A program made the translations under genes and the position numbers. From Terriglobales bacterium (GTDB taxonomy: Bacteria; Acidobacteriota; Terriglobia; Terriglobales; Acidobacteriaceae), in the NCBI GenBank assembly GCA_035457425.1, contig DATIBR010000184.1:1-56004 (forward strand): a stretch of 56,004 nt of DNA, given 5' to 3'. This document shows positions 17,052 through 25,826 of the stretch, piece after piece; the first letter of the stretch is position 1; each line of letters starts with the position of its first letter. Under the pieces are notes generated by a model. It did not search any database. It was not told the origin of the DNA and worked only from the letters and a program-made list of their open reading frames with translations.

Positions 17052-18373
17052 TGGCTTACGACATGCTCGAGCTGGCGGGGCGCAACCTGAAGGAATCGAA
17101 GCTGCGCAATCTGCTGACGACCGCGGGCATCGCGGTGGGCGTGGCCTCGCTGGTGGCGCTGCTCTCGCTCGGCATCGGGCTGCAGGCGTGGGCGAACCGC
17201 AACCTGAACCGCTCCGGCATCTTCGAGACGGTCGCGGTGTTCTCCAAGCGCGACTTCATGAGCTTCGACAGCGACGAGCGGCGTCAGGAGAAGACCAAGT
17301 CCAACGAGAATGCGCGGGCGCTCGACGGCGCCGCGCGCGCCGCGATCTCGAAGCTGCCCAACGTGGTCGAAGTCTATCCCGAGATGCGCTTCCAGACAGA
17401 AGCCGTGTTCGACGGGCGCTCGCAGTTCTCCACCGTCGCGGGCCTGCCGATGTCCGCCAAGGAGAGCGACGCGTTCGACGACGCGCAGGGCAAGTTCTTT
17501 TCCGGACCGGAAGCGGATGAGGCGGTGCTGCAGGAGGATTTCGCGAAGCGCATCTCGCCCAACGGCTCGCCCCTCGGGAAGCAGCTCACGCTGCGTTATG
17601 CCGAGCGCAGCGCGCTCGACGACGGCGCGCAGGAGCAGGGCTTCTCCGTACTGCGCCGCGAGCGGACCTTCACCATCGTCGGCATCGTGAAGCAGGAACC
17701 CTACGGCGGCTGGCGGAACTTCGCGCGCGGCCGCATCTTCATCCCGGTGAACATCGCGGAGAAGATGAATGTGCTGCAGCCTTCCACGCTGCGCGACGCG
17801 GTCTCGAGCGGCGGCAAGCCGAGCTACATCAGCCTGCTGGTGCGGGTGAAGAATCCGAAGGACGCGCAGGCGGTGCAGGAGGCGATCAAGAAGATGGGCT
17901 TCACCACCTGGTCGGCGCTGGACGCCAGCAAAGGCATGCGGCGGTTCTTCCTCGCGCTCGACCTGTTCCTGATCATCTTCGGCTCGCTCGGGGTGGCGGT
18001 GGCGTCGCTCGGCATCATCAACACGCTGGTGATGGCGATCCTGGAGCGGCGGCGCGAGATCGGCATCATGAAAGCCATCGGCGCCAGCGACGCCGACGTG
18101 CAGAGCCTGTTCTTCGCCGAGGCGGCCGCCATGGGCATGGCCGGCGGCGCGCTCGGCGTGGTGCTCGGCTGGGCCATCGGGCGCGTGATCAACCTCGGCA
18201 CCAACTGGTGGTTCGCGCGCCAGGAACTGCCGCCGGAAAACTTCTGGCTGGTGCCGTGGTGGCTGGTGGCCGCCGCCATCTTCATGGCGGTGCTGGTGAG
18301 CCTGATCTCCGGGCTGTATCCCGCGGCGCGCGCGGCGAAACTCGATCCCGTGCAGGCGCTGCGCTACGAATGA
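17048..18373 (+). CDS. ABC transporter permease, MacB/FtsX family
   Basis: 441 residues. One transmembrane helix near the N terminus (about 25-50) is followed by a large periplasmic domain (about 55-300) and three helices at the C terminus (about 305-335, 355-385, 405-430), the topology of MacB_PCD plus FtsX. With the upstream ATPase it would form a mechanotransmission or lipoprotein-type transporter. It is linked by ATGA overlaps to both neighbours, including an esterase gene, which suggests a shared envelope process. Confidence 0.92.
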   Translation: MMAYDMLELAGRNLKESKLRNLLTTAGIAVGVASLVALLSLGIGLQAWANRNLNRSGIFETVAVFSKRDFMSFDSDERRQEKTKSNENARALDGAARAAISKLPNVVEVYPEMRFQTEAVFDGRSQFSTVAGLPMSAKESDAFDDAQGKFFSGPEADEAVLQEDFAKRISPNGSPLGKQLTLRYAERSALDDGAQEQGFSVLRRERTFTIVGIVKQEPYGGWRNFARGRIFIPVNIAEKMNVLQPSTLRDAVSSGGKPSYISLLVRVKNPKDAQAVQEAIKKMGFTTWSALDASKGMRRFFLALDLFLIIFGSLGVAVASLGIINTLVMAILERRREIGIMKAIGASDADVQSLFFAEAAAMGMAGGALGVVLGWAIGRVINLGTNWWFARQELPPENFWLVPWWLVAAAIFMAVLVSLISGLYPAARAAKLDPVQALRYE

Positions 18374-19245
18374 TCCCTCGGCTCCAGAGAATCGCGCTCG
18401 CGCTCGCGCTATTCTGCGCCGCGATTCCGGCCTTCGCGGCGACGCGCGCCGAGTGCGCCAGCGTCAAGAGCAAGTTCCTGCGGCAGACCGTTCGCTACTG
18501 CGTCCTGCTTCCGGCGAGCTACGACACCGACAAGCAGCGCCGGTATCCCATCCTCTATTACCTGCATGGGCTGTTCGACAACGAGCAGTCGGCGCTCCAG
18601 AACGGCGTTTGGAACATGATCGAGAACCTGCAGCAGCGCGGGCAGGTGAGCGAGTTCATCACTGTGACGCCGAACGGCGGCGCGACCTTCTATGTGGACG
18701 CGCGTGATGGCCGGCAGCCTTACGAGCAATTCTTCATCCGCGAGTTCCTGCCGGCGGTCGAAAAGAAGTACCGCGTGCAGGCGGGCCGCGGGTCACGGGG
18801 CATCACCGGGATCTCGATGGGCGGCTACGGCGCGCTGCGTCTGGCGTTCAAGTATCCGCAGCTGTTCGGCTCGGCCAGCGGGCACAGCTCCGCGATCTTT
18901 CTCAAGCTGCCGCCGAACATCCGCGAGCTGACGGGAGCGCGCAACGACGTGCTCGCGCCCATCTACGGCTCGCCCTATGACGAGAAGTTCTACGACCGCA
19001 ACAGCCCGCTCGCCCTCGCGCGCGCGAATGCCGCGCGCATCCGCGGCATGAAGATCTATTTCGATTGCGGCACGGAAGATGGCTACGGCTTCTTCGCCGG
19101 CACGCGCGCGCTCGACCAGGAGCTGACCAGGCTCAAGGTGCCGCACGAGGCGCACCTCTATCCCGGCGCGCACGACTGGACGTACTTCGCCGAGCACCTG
19201 CCGGCCTCGCTCAAGTTCCATTCCAAGGCTTTCGGCGGCCGATAG
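18370..19245 (+). CDS. Exported esterase, alpha/beta-hydrolase (esterase D family)
   Basis: 291 residues. A signal peptide spans about 1-23 (ALALFCAAIPAFA). The putative-esterase fold shows YLHGLFDNEQ, the nucleophile elbow GISMGGYG and the catalytic His in PGAHDWTYF. The family includes S-formylglutathione hydrolase and antigen-85-like acyl transferases; with a signal peptide this one acts outside the cytoplasm, where S-formylglutathione is not expected. Its ATG overlaps the permease stop (ATGA), so it is part of the ABC operon. Confidence 0.88.
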   Translation: MIPRLQRIALALALFCAAIPAFAATRAECASVKSKFLRQTVRYCVLLPASYDTDKQRRYPILYYLHGLFDNEQSALQNGVWNMIENLQQRGQVSEFITVTPNGGATFYVDARDGRQPYEQFFIREFLPAVEKKYRVQAGRGSRGITGISMGGYGALRLAFKYPQLFGSASGHSSAIFLKLPPNIRELTGARNDVLAPIYGSPYDEKFYDRNSPLALARANAARIRGMKIYFDCGTEDGYGFFAGTRALDQELTRLKVPHEAHLYPGAHDWTYFAEHLPASLKFHSKAFGGR

Positions 19246-19249
19246 CTCG

Positions 19250-19678
19250 CTACTTCTTCTTCAGCCAGACGTCGCGCAGATAAAGCGACGCCTTCATCCA
19301 GCCCTCGTTCACGCGCTCCACCGGCAGCTGCAGGATGGCGGCGGTGTCGTTGGCGGAGATATCGAGCGTGGTGCGCAGGATGAAGACCGCGCGGTCGGTG
19401 GGCGCGAGCAGCGGCAGCAGGTCTTCGAGTTCGTCGGTGTCGGGGAAGCGCGGCTCGGGCGTGTCCAGCTTGAGCGATTCGGAGACGGCGTTGCGGAAGA
19501 GCTTGCGCGGCAGCTTGTCGGTGGTGAGCGGTTCGTGCTCGCGCACGTACTGCACGAAGGCCTCCTGCGTGGCCAGCTCGGCCGGCTCCTCGGCGCCCAG
19601 GAACATGCGGCAGAAGCCGTACACCGAAGTGTTCCAGCGCTGGTAGAACTCGTGGAAGTCCTGTTCGTCGACGGCCAT
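19250..19678 (-). CDS. ECF-like sigma factor, short
   Basis: 142 residues. The N-terminal part (about 5-65: FHEFYQRWNTSVYGFCRMFLG, then TQEAFVQYVRE) looks like sigma region 2 and the C-terminal part (about 88-138: LAPTDRAVFILRTTLDISANDTAAILQLPVERVNEG) like region 4 with its HTH. The linker is short and the protein is below the usual ECF length of 160-190. No anti-sigma gene adjoins; it converges on the esterase gene with four bases between stops. Confidence 0.75.
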   Translation of the reverse strand: MAVDEQDFHEFYQRWNTSVYGFCRMFLGAEEPAELATQEAFVQYVREHEPLTTDKLPRKLFRNAVSESLKLDTPEPRFPDTDELEDLLPLLAPTDRAVFILRTTLDISANDTAAILQLPVERVNEGWMKASLYLRDVWLKKK

Positions 19679-19860
19679 GCGAGCCGGTGATTATTGCAGA
19701 AAGGTGAGTTGCCGTGGGGGGATCGCGCCGCCGCCATCGATTTCCGTTATCGGCTCGATAAAAAGTTTGGATTGGGTTTCCACTGGTCACCTGCGCCACA
19801 CTTCCGGCACACAGTACAGGCCAGCCGTGCAGCGTCGCTAACCGGGTCGGAGGTGACTGG

Positions 19861-21480
19861 GTGGAGACGAACGTCTATTGGCTGTGGCTGCTTTCCATGG
19901 GCAGCCTGATCTTCCTGATGCAAGCCGGTTTCTTCCTGCTCGAGGGCGGGCAGGTGCGCGCGCGCGACGTCGCCAACGTGATGATGAAGATGACCGGGCA
20001 CATGGGCGTCGGCATCATCGTCTTCCTGCTGTTCGGCTTCGCCATCAAGCAGTTCGCGTGGCCGCTGGCCGCCATGCCCAACGGCTGGCACGCGCCCTGG
20101 GCGTTCATCTCCGACGGCGCTCAGTCCATCGCGTTCTACGTCTCGCTGATGTTCGCGCTCGTCTCCTGCGCCATTCCCAGCGGGTGCTTCTCCGGCCGCA
20201 TGAAGTTCTCGGCGTATCTCCTGTTCGCCGCGCTCTACGTCGGGGTCATCTACCCGGTCTTCGCCTACCTGCTGTGGAACGGTCCGCTGGCGCGGCTGGG
20301 CGTGCAGGACTACGCCGGCTCGCTGGGCGTGCACGCCGTCGGCGGGATCGTCGGGCTGGTGGGCGCGAAGTTCCTCGGGCGCCGCAAGACGCCGGCCACG
20401 GCGCACGACGTCCCGATGATGGGCCTGGGCGCGATGCTGCTGATGTTCTGCTGGTTCGGCTTCAACCTCGGCTCGGTGCCGGGATACGGCAACGTGGCGC
20501 AGGACCTGCCGCTGGTCGCCATCAACACGCTGGCGGCGATGGCCGGCGGCATCGTCGGCTCGATGGCGGGAACGTGGAAGAAGAATGGGAAGCCCGATCC
20601 CATCGTCACGCCGAACGGTGGGCTGGCCGGCGCGGTGGCCATCTGCTCGAGCGTCCACCTGGTGCACCCGCTGTTCGCCATCGCGCTCGGAATCGTGGCG
20701 GGCGCGCAGATCCCGTGGACCGCGAAGTTCATCGAGCGCAAGCTCGATATCGACGACCCGTGCGGCGTTGGCCCGGTGCACATGACGCCCGGCCTGCTCG
20801 GCGGGCTCGCCGCCGGGCTGTGGGCGCCGATGATCCCCAACGGCTTCCACGGCTACACCGTGCACTTCACCGCGCAGCTCGTCGGCACCGCGACCGCCAT
20901 CGCCTACGGCTTGCTGACGTCGGTCGCGTTGTTCTGGCTGCTGCAGAAGCTGTTCGGCCTGCGCGTGAGCGAGGACGAAGAGCTCAGCGGCCTCGACGTG
21001 GCCGAGCATGGCATGGCGTCGTATCCCGAGTTCTTCGCCGAGGCCGAGCGCGCGACGCCGCTGCAGGTGCTCTCCGGCGTGCGCGTGGACCAGGTGATGA
21101 CGCAGCCGGCCACCGTGCGCCTCGCGGACACGCTCGAGACGGTGCAGGAACTCATGTTCAGCCGCGAGGTGTTCGCCGTGCCCGTGTTGAATCCCTACGA
21201 CGAGCTGTGCGGCATCATCACCATGGCTGACGTGACGAAGATCGCGCGGGAGGAACGCGGCAGAGTCGCCGTCGCCGCGGTCTACACCAGGGAAGTGCAG
21301 TCCGCATTCCCGGACCAGACGGTGCACGAAGTCGTGGAACGGATGCGCGAGCGGCACCTGGCGAACTTCCCCGTCGTCTCGCGCAGGGAAGAGAATCGCC
21401 TGCTGGGGATGGTCAGCAAGGCGGACATCGTGCTGGCGTATCGCCGAATCGCGATCGGAGACGCTACCGCAGGAGATTGA
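19861..21480 (+). CDS. amt: Ammonium transporter with C-terminal CBS domain pair
   Basis: 539 residues, GTG start with GGAGG upstream. Residues 1-385 are an Amt channel of about ten helices; both pore histidines of the family are found, in the segments GSLGVHAVGG and GPVHMTPGLLGG. Residues about 405-535 contain two CBS motifs (VDQVMTQPATVRLADTLETVQELM and the VHEVVERMRERHLANFPVV repeat), which in other proteins bind adenine nucleotides. The fusion suggests energy-dependent gating of ammonium uptake in place of, or besides, GlnK control. No glnK gene adjoins. Confidence 0.92.
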   Translation: METNVYWLWLLSMGSLIFLMQAGFFLLEGGQVRARDVANVMMKMTGHMGVGIIVFLLFGFAIKQFAWPLAAMPNGWHAPWAFISDGAQSIAFYVSLMFALVSCAIPSGCFSGRMKFSAYLLFAALYVGVIYPVFAYLLWNGPLARLGVQDYAGSLGVHAVGGIVGLVGAKFLGRRKTPATAHDVPMMGLGAMLLMFCWFGFNLGSVPGYGNVAQDLPLVAINTLAAMAGGIVGSMAGTWKKNGKPDPIVTPNGGLAGAVAICSSVHLVHPLFAIALGIVAGAQIPWTAKFIERKLDIDDPCGVGPVHMTPGLLGGLAAGLWAPMIPNGFHGYTVHFTAQLVGTATAIAYGLLTSVALFWLLQKLFGLRVSEDEELSGLDVAEHGMASYPEFFAEAERATPLQVLSGVRVDQVMTQPATVRLADTLETVQELMFSREVFAVPVLNPYDELCGIITMADVTKIAREERGRVAVAAVYTREVQSAFPDQTVHEVVERMRERHLANFPVVSRREENRLLGMVSKADIVLAYRRIAIGDATAGD

Positions 21481-21510
21481 TCGGGGACGCTTGGGCCCAG
21501 GGCTGCCATG

Positions 21511-21545
21511 AAAAGGGCGGAAGCTTATGCTCCCGCCCTGTTTTC
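21511..21545 (+). terminator. Terminator after the ammonium transporter gene
   Basis: AAAAGGGCGG-A-AGC-TTAT-GCT-C-CCGCCCTGTTTTCTT: a 9-bp stem with one A-C mismatch and T-rich tail. Confidence 0.82.
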
Positions 21546-21578
21546 TTGCGGCGTGCGAGTCGCCCGCCTCCACATGCG

Positions 21579-22472
21579 CTAGCGCGATGAGATGGAGTAG
21601 CGGACCAGCACGTCTTCCACGTAGGTGACGTCGAACAGGTTGTCCTGCGTGAGATAGCGATACTCCTTCGAGGTGAGGCCGTCGCCCGACTTGTTCTCCA
21701 CCAGCAGCGTGCCCTGGCCAAGCATGGCTTCCACGGCCGAGCGCCGCATGCCGCGCTGTAGCTGGATGGCGCTGTTGGCGGGCGCGGGCGGCGCCGGGGT
21801 CGTCTGGTCGAAGATGTTGCGCGAGTCCTTGGTCTGCTTGAAATCCACCCAGGGCGAGAGCCGCTGCATGATGGCCTCGGGCGTGAGCTCGCTTTCGGGG
21901 ATGCGGCCGCTCCAGCGCAGGTTGAAGCGCGAGCCGCCCTGCGTGCGCTTCTGCGCGATCTCGCTTTGCTTGATCTGGTTGGCGATCTGGGCGCGCGAGT
22001 TTTCCGCCCACTGTTCGCGCTCGCGCCGCGAGCGCTCGCGGTCCAGGTCGCGCCGCAGCTGGTCCTTGCGGCGCGGGTCGGATTCGCGGTCGATGTCGCT
22101 CTCGAGCTGCCGCTCGTAATTGCTCTTCGGGATCATGCGCGCGGAGACGCCCGAGGTGTCGTCCCAGAAGGTGCCGTAGCCGCCGCCATCAAGCTGGAAC
22201 TCGATGCGGTCCTTCTTGACGACGACGGCGGTGACGGTGGGCGTGTCTCCCTTGCGGATGGCGACGCCAAAGCCCTTGATGCGCTGCGAGTACTGCCGCC
22301 AGTCGAGCGGCTGGCCGCTGGAGAAGTTCAGGTCCACGCCCTGCTGCGTCCCGGGCATGTCGATCTTCACCTCGACCTCGCGGCCGAGGAAGGCGTTCTG
22401 CAACGACGACTGCGCGGTCGCAATGTTGGCGAGGACCAAGACGGCAGCGAACAGCAATACTGGCTTGCGCAT
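21579..22472 (-). CDS. Secreted protein of unknown function
   Basis: 297 residues. A signal peptide spans about 1-20 (LLFAAVLVLANIATAQ). Residues 25-110 appear beta-rich, 118-175 form a strongly charged helical or coiled-coil stretch rich in Arg, Glu and Asp, and 215-297 form a second small domain with the conserved-looking QRGMRRSAVEAMLGQG segment. That last block resembles short repeats in outer-membrane lipoproteins of the SmpA/BamE type (a Gly-Met/Arg-x3-Val-x3-Leu-Gly pattern). The family is not recognised with confidence. Confidence 0.7.
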   Translation of the reverse strand: MRKPVLLFAAVLVLANIATAQSSLQNAFLGREVEVKIDMPGTQQGVDLNFSSGQPLDWRQYSQRIKGFGVAIRKGDTPTVTAVVVKKDRIEFQLDGGGYGTFWDDTSGVSARMIPKSNYERQLESDIDRESDPRRKDQLRRDLDRERSRREREQWAENSRAQIANQIKQSEIAQKRTQGGSRFNLRWSGRIPESELTPEAIMQRLSPWVDFKQTKDSRNIFDQTTPAPPAPANSAIQLQRGMRRSAVEAMLGQGTLLVENKSGDGLTSKEYRYLTQDNLFDVTYVEDVLVRYSISSR

Positions 22473-22565
22473 GGGAGCTGTCCCTTCCAGGGAGAGGAGC
22501 GCGTCATTCTAAATGCCAGGACCGGCAACTCAAGCGGCGGGAGGGAACATCTACTCAGTCCAGGT

Positions 22566-22582
22566 AAGTAGTCCTACTACTT
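22566..22582. promoter_or_regulatory. Perfect dyad upstream of the BNR-repeat gene
   Basis: AAGTAGT-CCT-ACTACTT, 7-bp arms and 3-nt loop, lies 41 bp before the start codon and 29 bp before the AGGAGG site. Confidence 0.4.
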
Positions 22583-22623
22583 TCCGACGGCCACTCTTGT
22601 CCCACCATTTCAGGAGGTTACGC

Positions 22624-24015
22624 ATGCGTGTCGACTCCGCCCTCCGCCGGACGCTCCCTCTCCTGCTCCTGCTCTGTGCGTCCATCGCTTTCGCCCAAGG
22701 CACCACCCCATTCGGTCCGCCCGTCAAAGTCACGCCGGCGGGCGGCTTCGGCTACGAGCCCAGCTTCAGCGCCGACCACTTCGGCAACCTCTTCGCGACC
22801 GCGCACAAGGAGAACTGGCAGCTGGTGATCGCGCCTGACGTGAACTCGCCCACTTCCACGCGCAGCATGTCGTGGATGTGGCATTCGAGCGACGGCGGCC
22901 AGACCTGGCCCGACATCGCCGGCCTGACCGCGCTCAGCCTGGAGCAGCACGAGTTCGGGGACGAGGGCGATACCGCGCTCGACGACGCCAATCACCTCTA
23001 CTTCGTCGATACCAACGTGGCCGACGACAGCATCACGCGCTGGAAGGTGAACGGTCTGGGCGACGTGACGCTCGAGATGACGCGGCAGCTGCTGCCCGCG
23101 GTGCAACTCGTCGACGACCGGCCGTGGATCACCGCGCATGGGGACGGCCACGTCTTCTACTTCGGCAACGAAGGCGACAAGGTCACCTATCCGCTGGGAA
23201 CGCAGGGCGTGGGCTGCGGCCCGGGCCGCTACACGGTCTACAAGTCGCTCGATGGCGGCAACACCTTCGATCCGCTCGGCTGCACGCTTCCGGACTCGGG
23301 CTGGTGCCGCCCGGCGAGCGATCATCGCGCCGGCCAGCACACGGTGTACGCGGTGTGCGGCAACGACGGCGGCTCCGACGACGTGTTCTCGCCCATGAAC
23401 CCCAAGGGCACGCTGTATTCCTACGTCTCGCTCGACGACGGTCAGACGTGGAAGCGCTACGTCATCGGCTCGTACAAGGCGCTCGATTCCACCTTCAGTT
23501 GGCCGAGCGTGGAGGTCGCGCCCGACGGCACCGTCTATGCGATCTACGTGGACGCGCACCAGATGGAGTGCTTCACCGACATCACCGGCGCCACCGTCTG
23601 CGACCCCGATTCCAATCGCGTGATGCTCTATACCTCGAAAGATCAGGGCAAGACGTGGAAGGGCAAAGACATCACCTGGAAGCCGGGACGCTACCGCTAC
23701 GCGTGGCTTTCGATCTCGCAGGACGGCTCGAACCTGGGCGTCGGCGTGTACTACCGGCCCGACAACTCGCAGCCCTGGCGCGTCTATGGCGCCGTCTTCA
23801 AGCCGAATCAGCGGCTGAGCCTGACTTCGCTCGACGAGGCGCACCCGGTGGCGGAAGCCACGGCCGAAGCGCCGGGCGATTACATGGGAAGCGGCTTCCT
23901 GCCCGACGGCACGTTGGGCGTGATCTGGACGCGGCGCGTGCTCGTGCTGGGGGATCCCAGCCTCACGACCGCGGCCGTGGAACGCGATATCTACTTCGCC
24001 CGCTCGGCGAAGTAG
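22624..24015 (+). CDS. Secreted BNR/Asp-box beta-propeller protein (sialidase fold)
   Basis: 463 residues. The start has a perfect AGGAGG six bases upstream and opens a signal peptide (about 1-22). Four Asp-box motifs (SxDxGxTW-like) are visible: SSDGGQTW, SLDGGNTF, SLDDGQTW and SKDQGKTW, spaced about 70-130 residues apart as in six-bladed propellers. Such proteins are exo-glycosidases or binding scaffolds; the catalytic arginine triad of true sialidases cannot be assigned by eye. Two tandem hairpins follow the gene. Confidence 0.85.
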   Translation: MRVDSALRRTLPLLLLLCASIAFAQGTTPFGPPVKVTPAGGFGYEPSFSADHFGNLFATAHKENWQLVIAPDVNSPTSTRSMSWMWHSSDGGQTWPDIAGLTALSLEQHEFGDEGDTALDDANHLYFVDTNVADDSITRWKVNGLGDVTLEMTRQLLPAVQLVDDRPWITAHGDGHVFYFGNEGDKVTYPLGTQGVGCGPGRYTVYKSLDGGNTFDPLGCTLPDSGWCRPASDHRAGQHTVYAVCGNDGGSDDVFSPMNPKGTLYSYVSLDDGQTWKRYVIGSYKALDSTFSWPSVEVAPDGTVYAIYVDAHQMECFTDITGATVCDPDSNRVMLYTSKDQGKTWKGKDITWKPGRYRYAWLSISQDGSNLGVGVYYRPDNSQPWRVYGAVFKPNQRLSLTSLDEAHPVAEATAEAPGDYMGSGFLPDGTLGVIWTRRVLVLGDPSLTTAAVERDIYFARSAK

Positions 24016-24017
24016 TA

Positions 24018-24062
24018 GGTTCCCTGTGGTAGGGAACCCGGGCGCGGCTCAGGCCGCGCCCG
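24018..24062. terminator. Tandem hairpins between convergent genes
   Basis: The first hairpin is GGTTCCCT / AGGGAACC (24018-24038). The second has a 10-bp perfect GC stem (24039-24048 with 24053-24062, loop TCAG), followed by TTCTATT. Confidence 0.8.
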
Positions 24063-24064
24063 TT

Positions 24065-25207
24065 CTATTGGCGCGCGTCTTGCGCGCGGCCCTTCCACTC
24101 GCCGCCCCTGCCGGACCAGTAGCGCAACGCCGAGTGGATGGTCGCGCCCATGTAGAAGACCGCCGCCGCTGGCAGCGTGAGCGCCCAGAGCGGGTTGCGG
24201 CGGTAGGCGCGCAGCGTGGGGATGTAGCCGACCAGCATCAGCAGGGTCGCGACGGCGCCGAGCGCGGTCGCGACCGGCTGCCGCGAGAACAACAACGCGA
24301 TGGGTGCGAGGTAGATCAGGACCATCCCGACGATGGTTGCGAGCAGCAGCGCGGCCGAGTGGCGGAGCTGGTTGAAGGCGCTGCGCGAGATCATCGCTCC
24401 GACGCCGGCGAACGAGCCGTAGCCTCGCAGGCTGCGGGATTCGCTGGTCGGGCCGAGCCAGAGGCGGCCGCCGGCGGCTTTCACCCGGGCGGCGAGCGCG
24501 CAGTCGTCGATGAGCTCGCCGCGGATGGCGGCGAGCCCGCCGGCCTGCTCGAGTGCGGCCGGCCGGATGAGGATCGCACCGCCGGCTGCGCCGGCGGTGC
24601 GGCGGGTCGGGTCCGCGATCCACTTCGGCGGATAAAGCTGGAAGAAGAAGTAGACGAACGCCGGGATGAGCAGCTTCTCAACGGAGCTCGCGCAGCGCAG
24701 CTCGACCATGGCGGAGACCATGTCGCAGCCGCGGTGGGCTTGCGCGGCGAGCGCGCCCAGGGAGCGCTCGCCGTGCGCGATGTCGGCGTCGGTGAAGAAG
24801 AAGAAATCGGCGCCGAAGCGCTGCGCCGCTTCGGCGCCCTGCTGCATCGCCCAGACTTTTCCCGCCCAGCCAGCCGGGAGCGGCTTGCCCTGCACGATCA
24901 TGAGACGATTGGCCTCGCCGCAACTCACAGCGGCGCGCCGGGCGACGGCAGCGGTGTCGTCGGTCGAGCCGTCGTCGACGACGATCGATTGCAGCAGCGC
25001 GACACCTTGTTGCGTGAGGACCGACTTCACCGCGTCATAGATGTGCTCGGCTTCGTTCCGCGCCGGGATGATGGCGACGACGCGGGGCGGCGTTCCGGGC
25101 GCGGCAAGCGGCAGGAAGAAGAAGCGCCAGAACCATCCACGCAGGAAAAAGAGATAGAGCCACGCGGCGAGCGCGAGCGAGCCGGCGAGGGTGAGTGCGA
25201 GCGACAT
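24065..25207 (-). CDS. hpnB: Hopene-associated glycosyltransferase HpnB
   Basis: 380 residues. An N-terminal helix (about 3-25) anchors a GT-A fold with VVAIIPARNEA and a DAD motif (FFTDADIAHGERS), then the HpnB-specific blocks MVSAMVELRCASSVEKLLIP, AFVYFFFQLYPP, GELIDDCALA and SLRGYGSF, and three C-terminal helices. HpnB is linked to hopanoid clusters; the exact transfer is unproven. Start chosen at MSLALT because the frame above it is Ala/Arg/Ser-rich shadow. It is the last gene of a four-gene operon; squalene-hopene cyclase genes are not in the window. Confidence 0.88.
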   Translation of the reverse strand: MSLALTLAGSLALAAWLYLFFLRGWFWRFFFLPLAAPGTPPRVVAIIPARNEAEHIYDAVKSVLTQQGVALLQSIVVDDGSTDDTAAVARRAAVSCGEANRLMIVQGKPLPAGWAGKVWAMQQGAEAAQRFGADFFFFTDADIAHGERSLGALAAQAHRGCDMVSAMVELRCASSVEKLLIPAFVYFFFQLYPPKWIADPTRRTAGAAGGAILIRPAALEQAGGLAAIRGELIDDCALAARVKAAGGRLWLGPTSESRSLRGYGSFAGVGAMISRSAFNQLRHSAALLLATIVGMVLIYLAPIALLFSRQPVATALGAVATLLMLVGYIPTLRAYRRNPLWALTLPAAAVFYMGATIHSALRYWSGRGGEWKGRAQDARQ

Positions 25208-25253
25208 GGTGCGGGCGCTTGATTCTATCCAAGCGGCCCGCCCCTTTCGTTGT

Positions 25254-25823
25254 CTACGCCGGCACGACGCGCGGGAGGAAGCCCTGGCCGAGCAGCGCGC
25301 CCGCGCTCGCGATCTGCGTGAGCGCGCGGTGGCGGTAGCTGAAGGCCTCGCGCACCAGCCGCCGCGCGAACAGGCCGTGCGCCAGGCGGCCGAGCAGGCC
25401 CGGGCGCAGCCGGTAGCGCACGATGTCGCGCACCAGCGTGCCGCGCCGGCCCTCGCGCTCGAGCGCGAGGAACTCATGCTTGTGTCGCCAGCTCATCAGC
25501 CACGAGTTGTGCTCGTCGGTGAAGTGGTGTCCCCAGCGATAGCGCGTGATGTAGGCGCGGTGCCGACGTCGCCACAGCGGGAACCACGCCAGCGGCGCGT
25601 AGGACAGCACGACCTGCGAGCCGGCGCCCAGGAACGATTCGGCACGCCGCCGGAAGCGCTGCGGCACATCGGCCGGCGCGACCAGTCGCTTCTGCTCGAC
25701 GCGCACGCGCATCGCCTCCGGCTCGATGCGCCGCAGGTTCTCGACGTCGGAGAAGAAGGCGAAGACGTCATCCAGCTCTGCCGGGATCCATTGTTCGGTG
25801 ATGAAGGTGTAGTAGTCGCGCAT
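25254..25823 (-). CDS. SRPBCC-fold (START-like) protein
   Basis: 189 residues. The first 150 match the pattern of SRPBCC ligand-binding proteins: TFITEQWIPAELDDVFAFFSDVENLRRI at the N terminus, then a central HRAYITRYRWGHHFTDEH block and a long C-terminal helix rich in Arg. These proteins enclose a hydrophobic pocket for lipids or aromatic compounds. Next to HpnB, a role in handling a hydrophobic lipid is an attractive inference. GGAG lies seven bases before the start; three bases separate it from the DCC gene. Confidence 0.82.
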   Translation of the reverse strand: MRDYYTFITEQWIPAELDDVFAFFSDVENLRRIEPEAMRVRVEQKRLVAPADVPQRFRRRAESFLGAGSQVVLSYAPLAWFPLWRRRHRAYITRYRWGHHFTDEHNSWLMSWRHKHEFLALEREGRRGTLVRDIVRYRLRPGLLGRLAHGLFARRLVREAFSYRHRALTQIASAGALLGQGFLPRVVPA

Positions 25824-25826
25824 AAG

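Noticed and set aside
19747-22011. Minus-strand reading frame of 754 codons opposite the ammonium transporter
   Set aside because: His/Asp/Arg-rich antisense shadow of a well-supported gene, with no domain visible.
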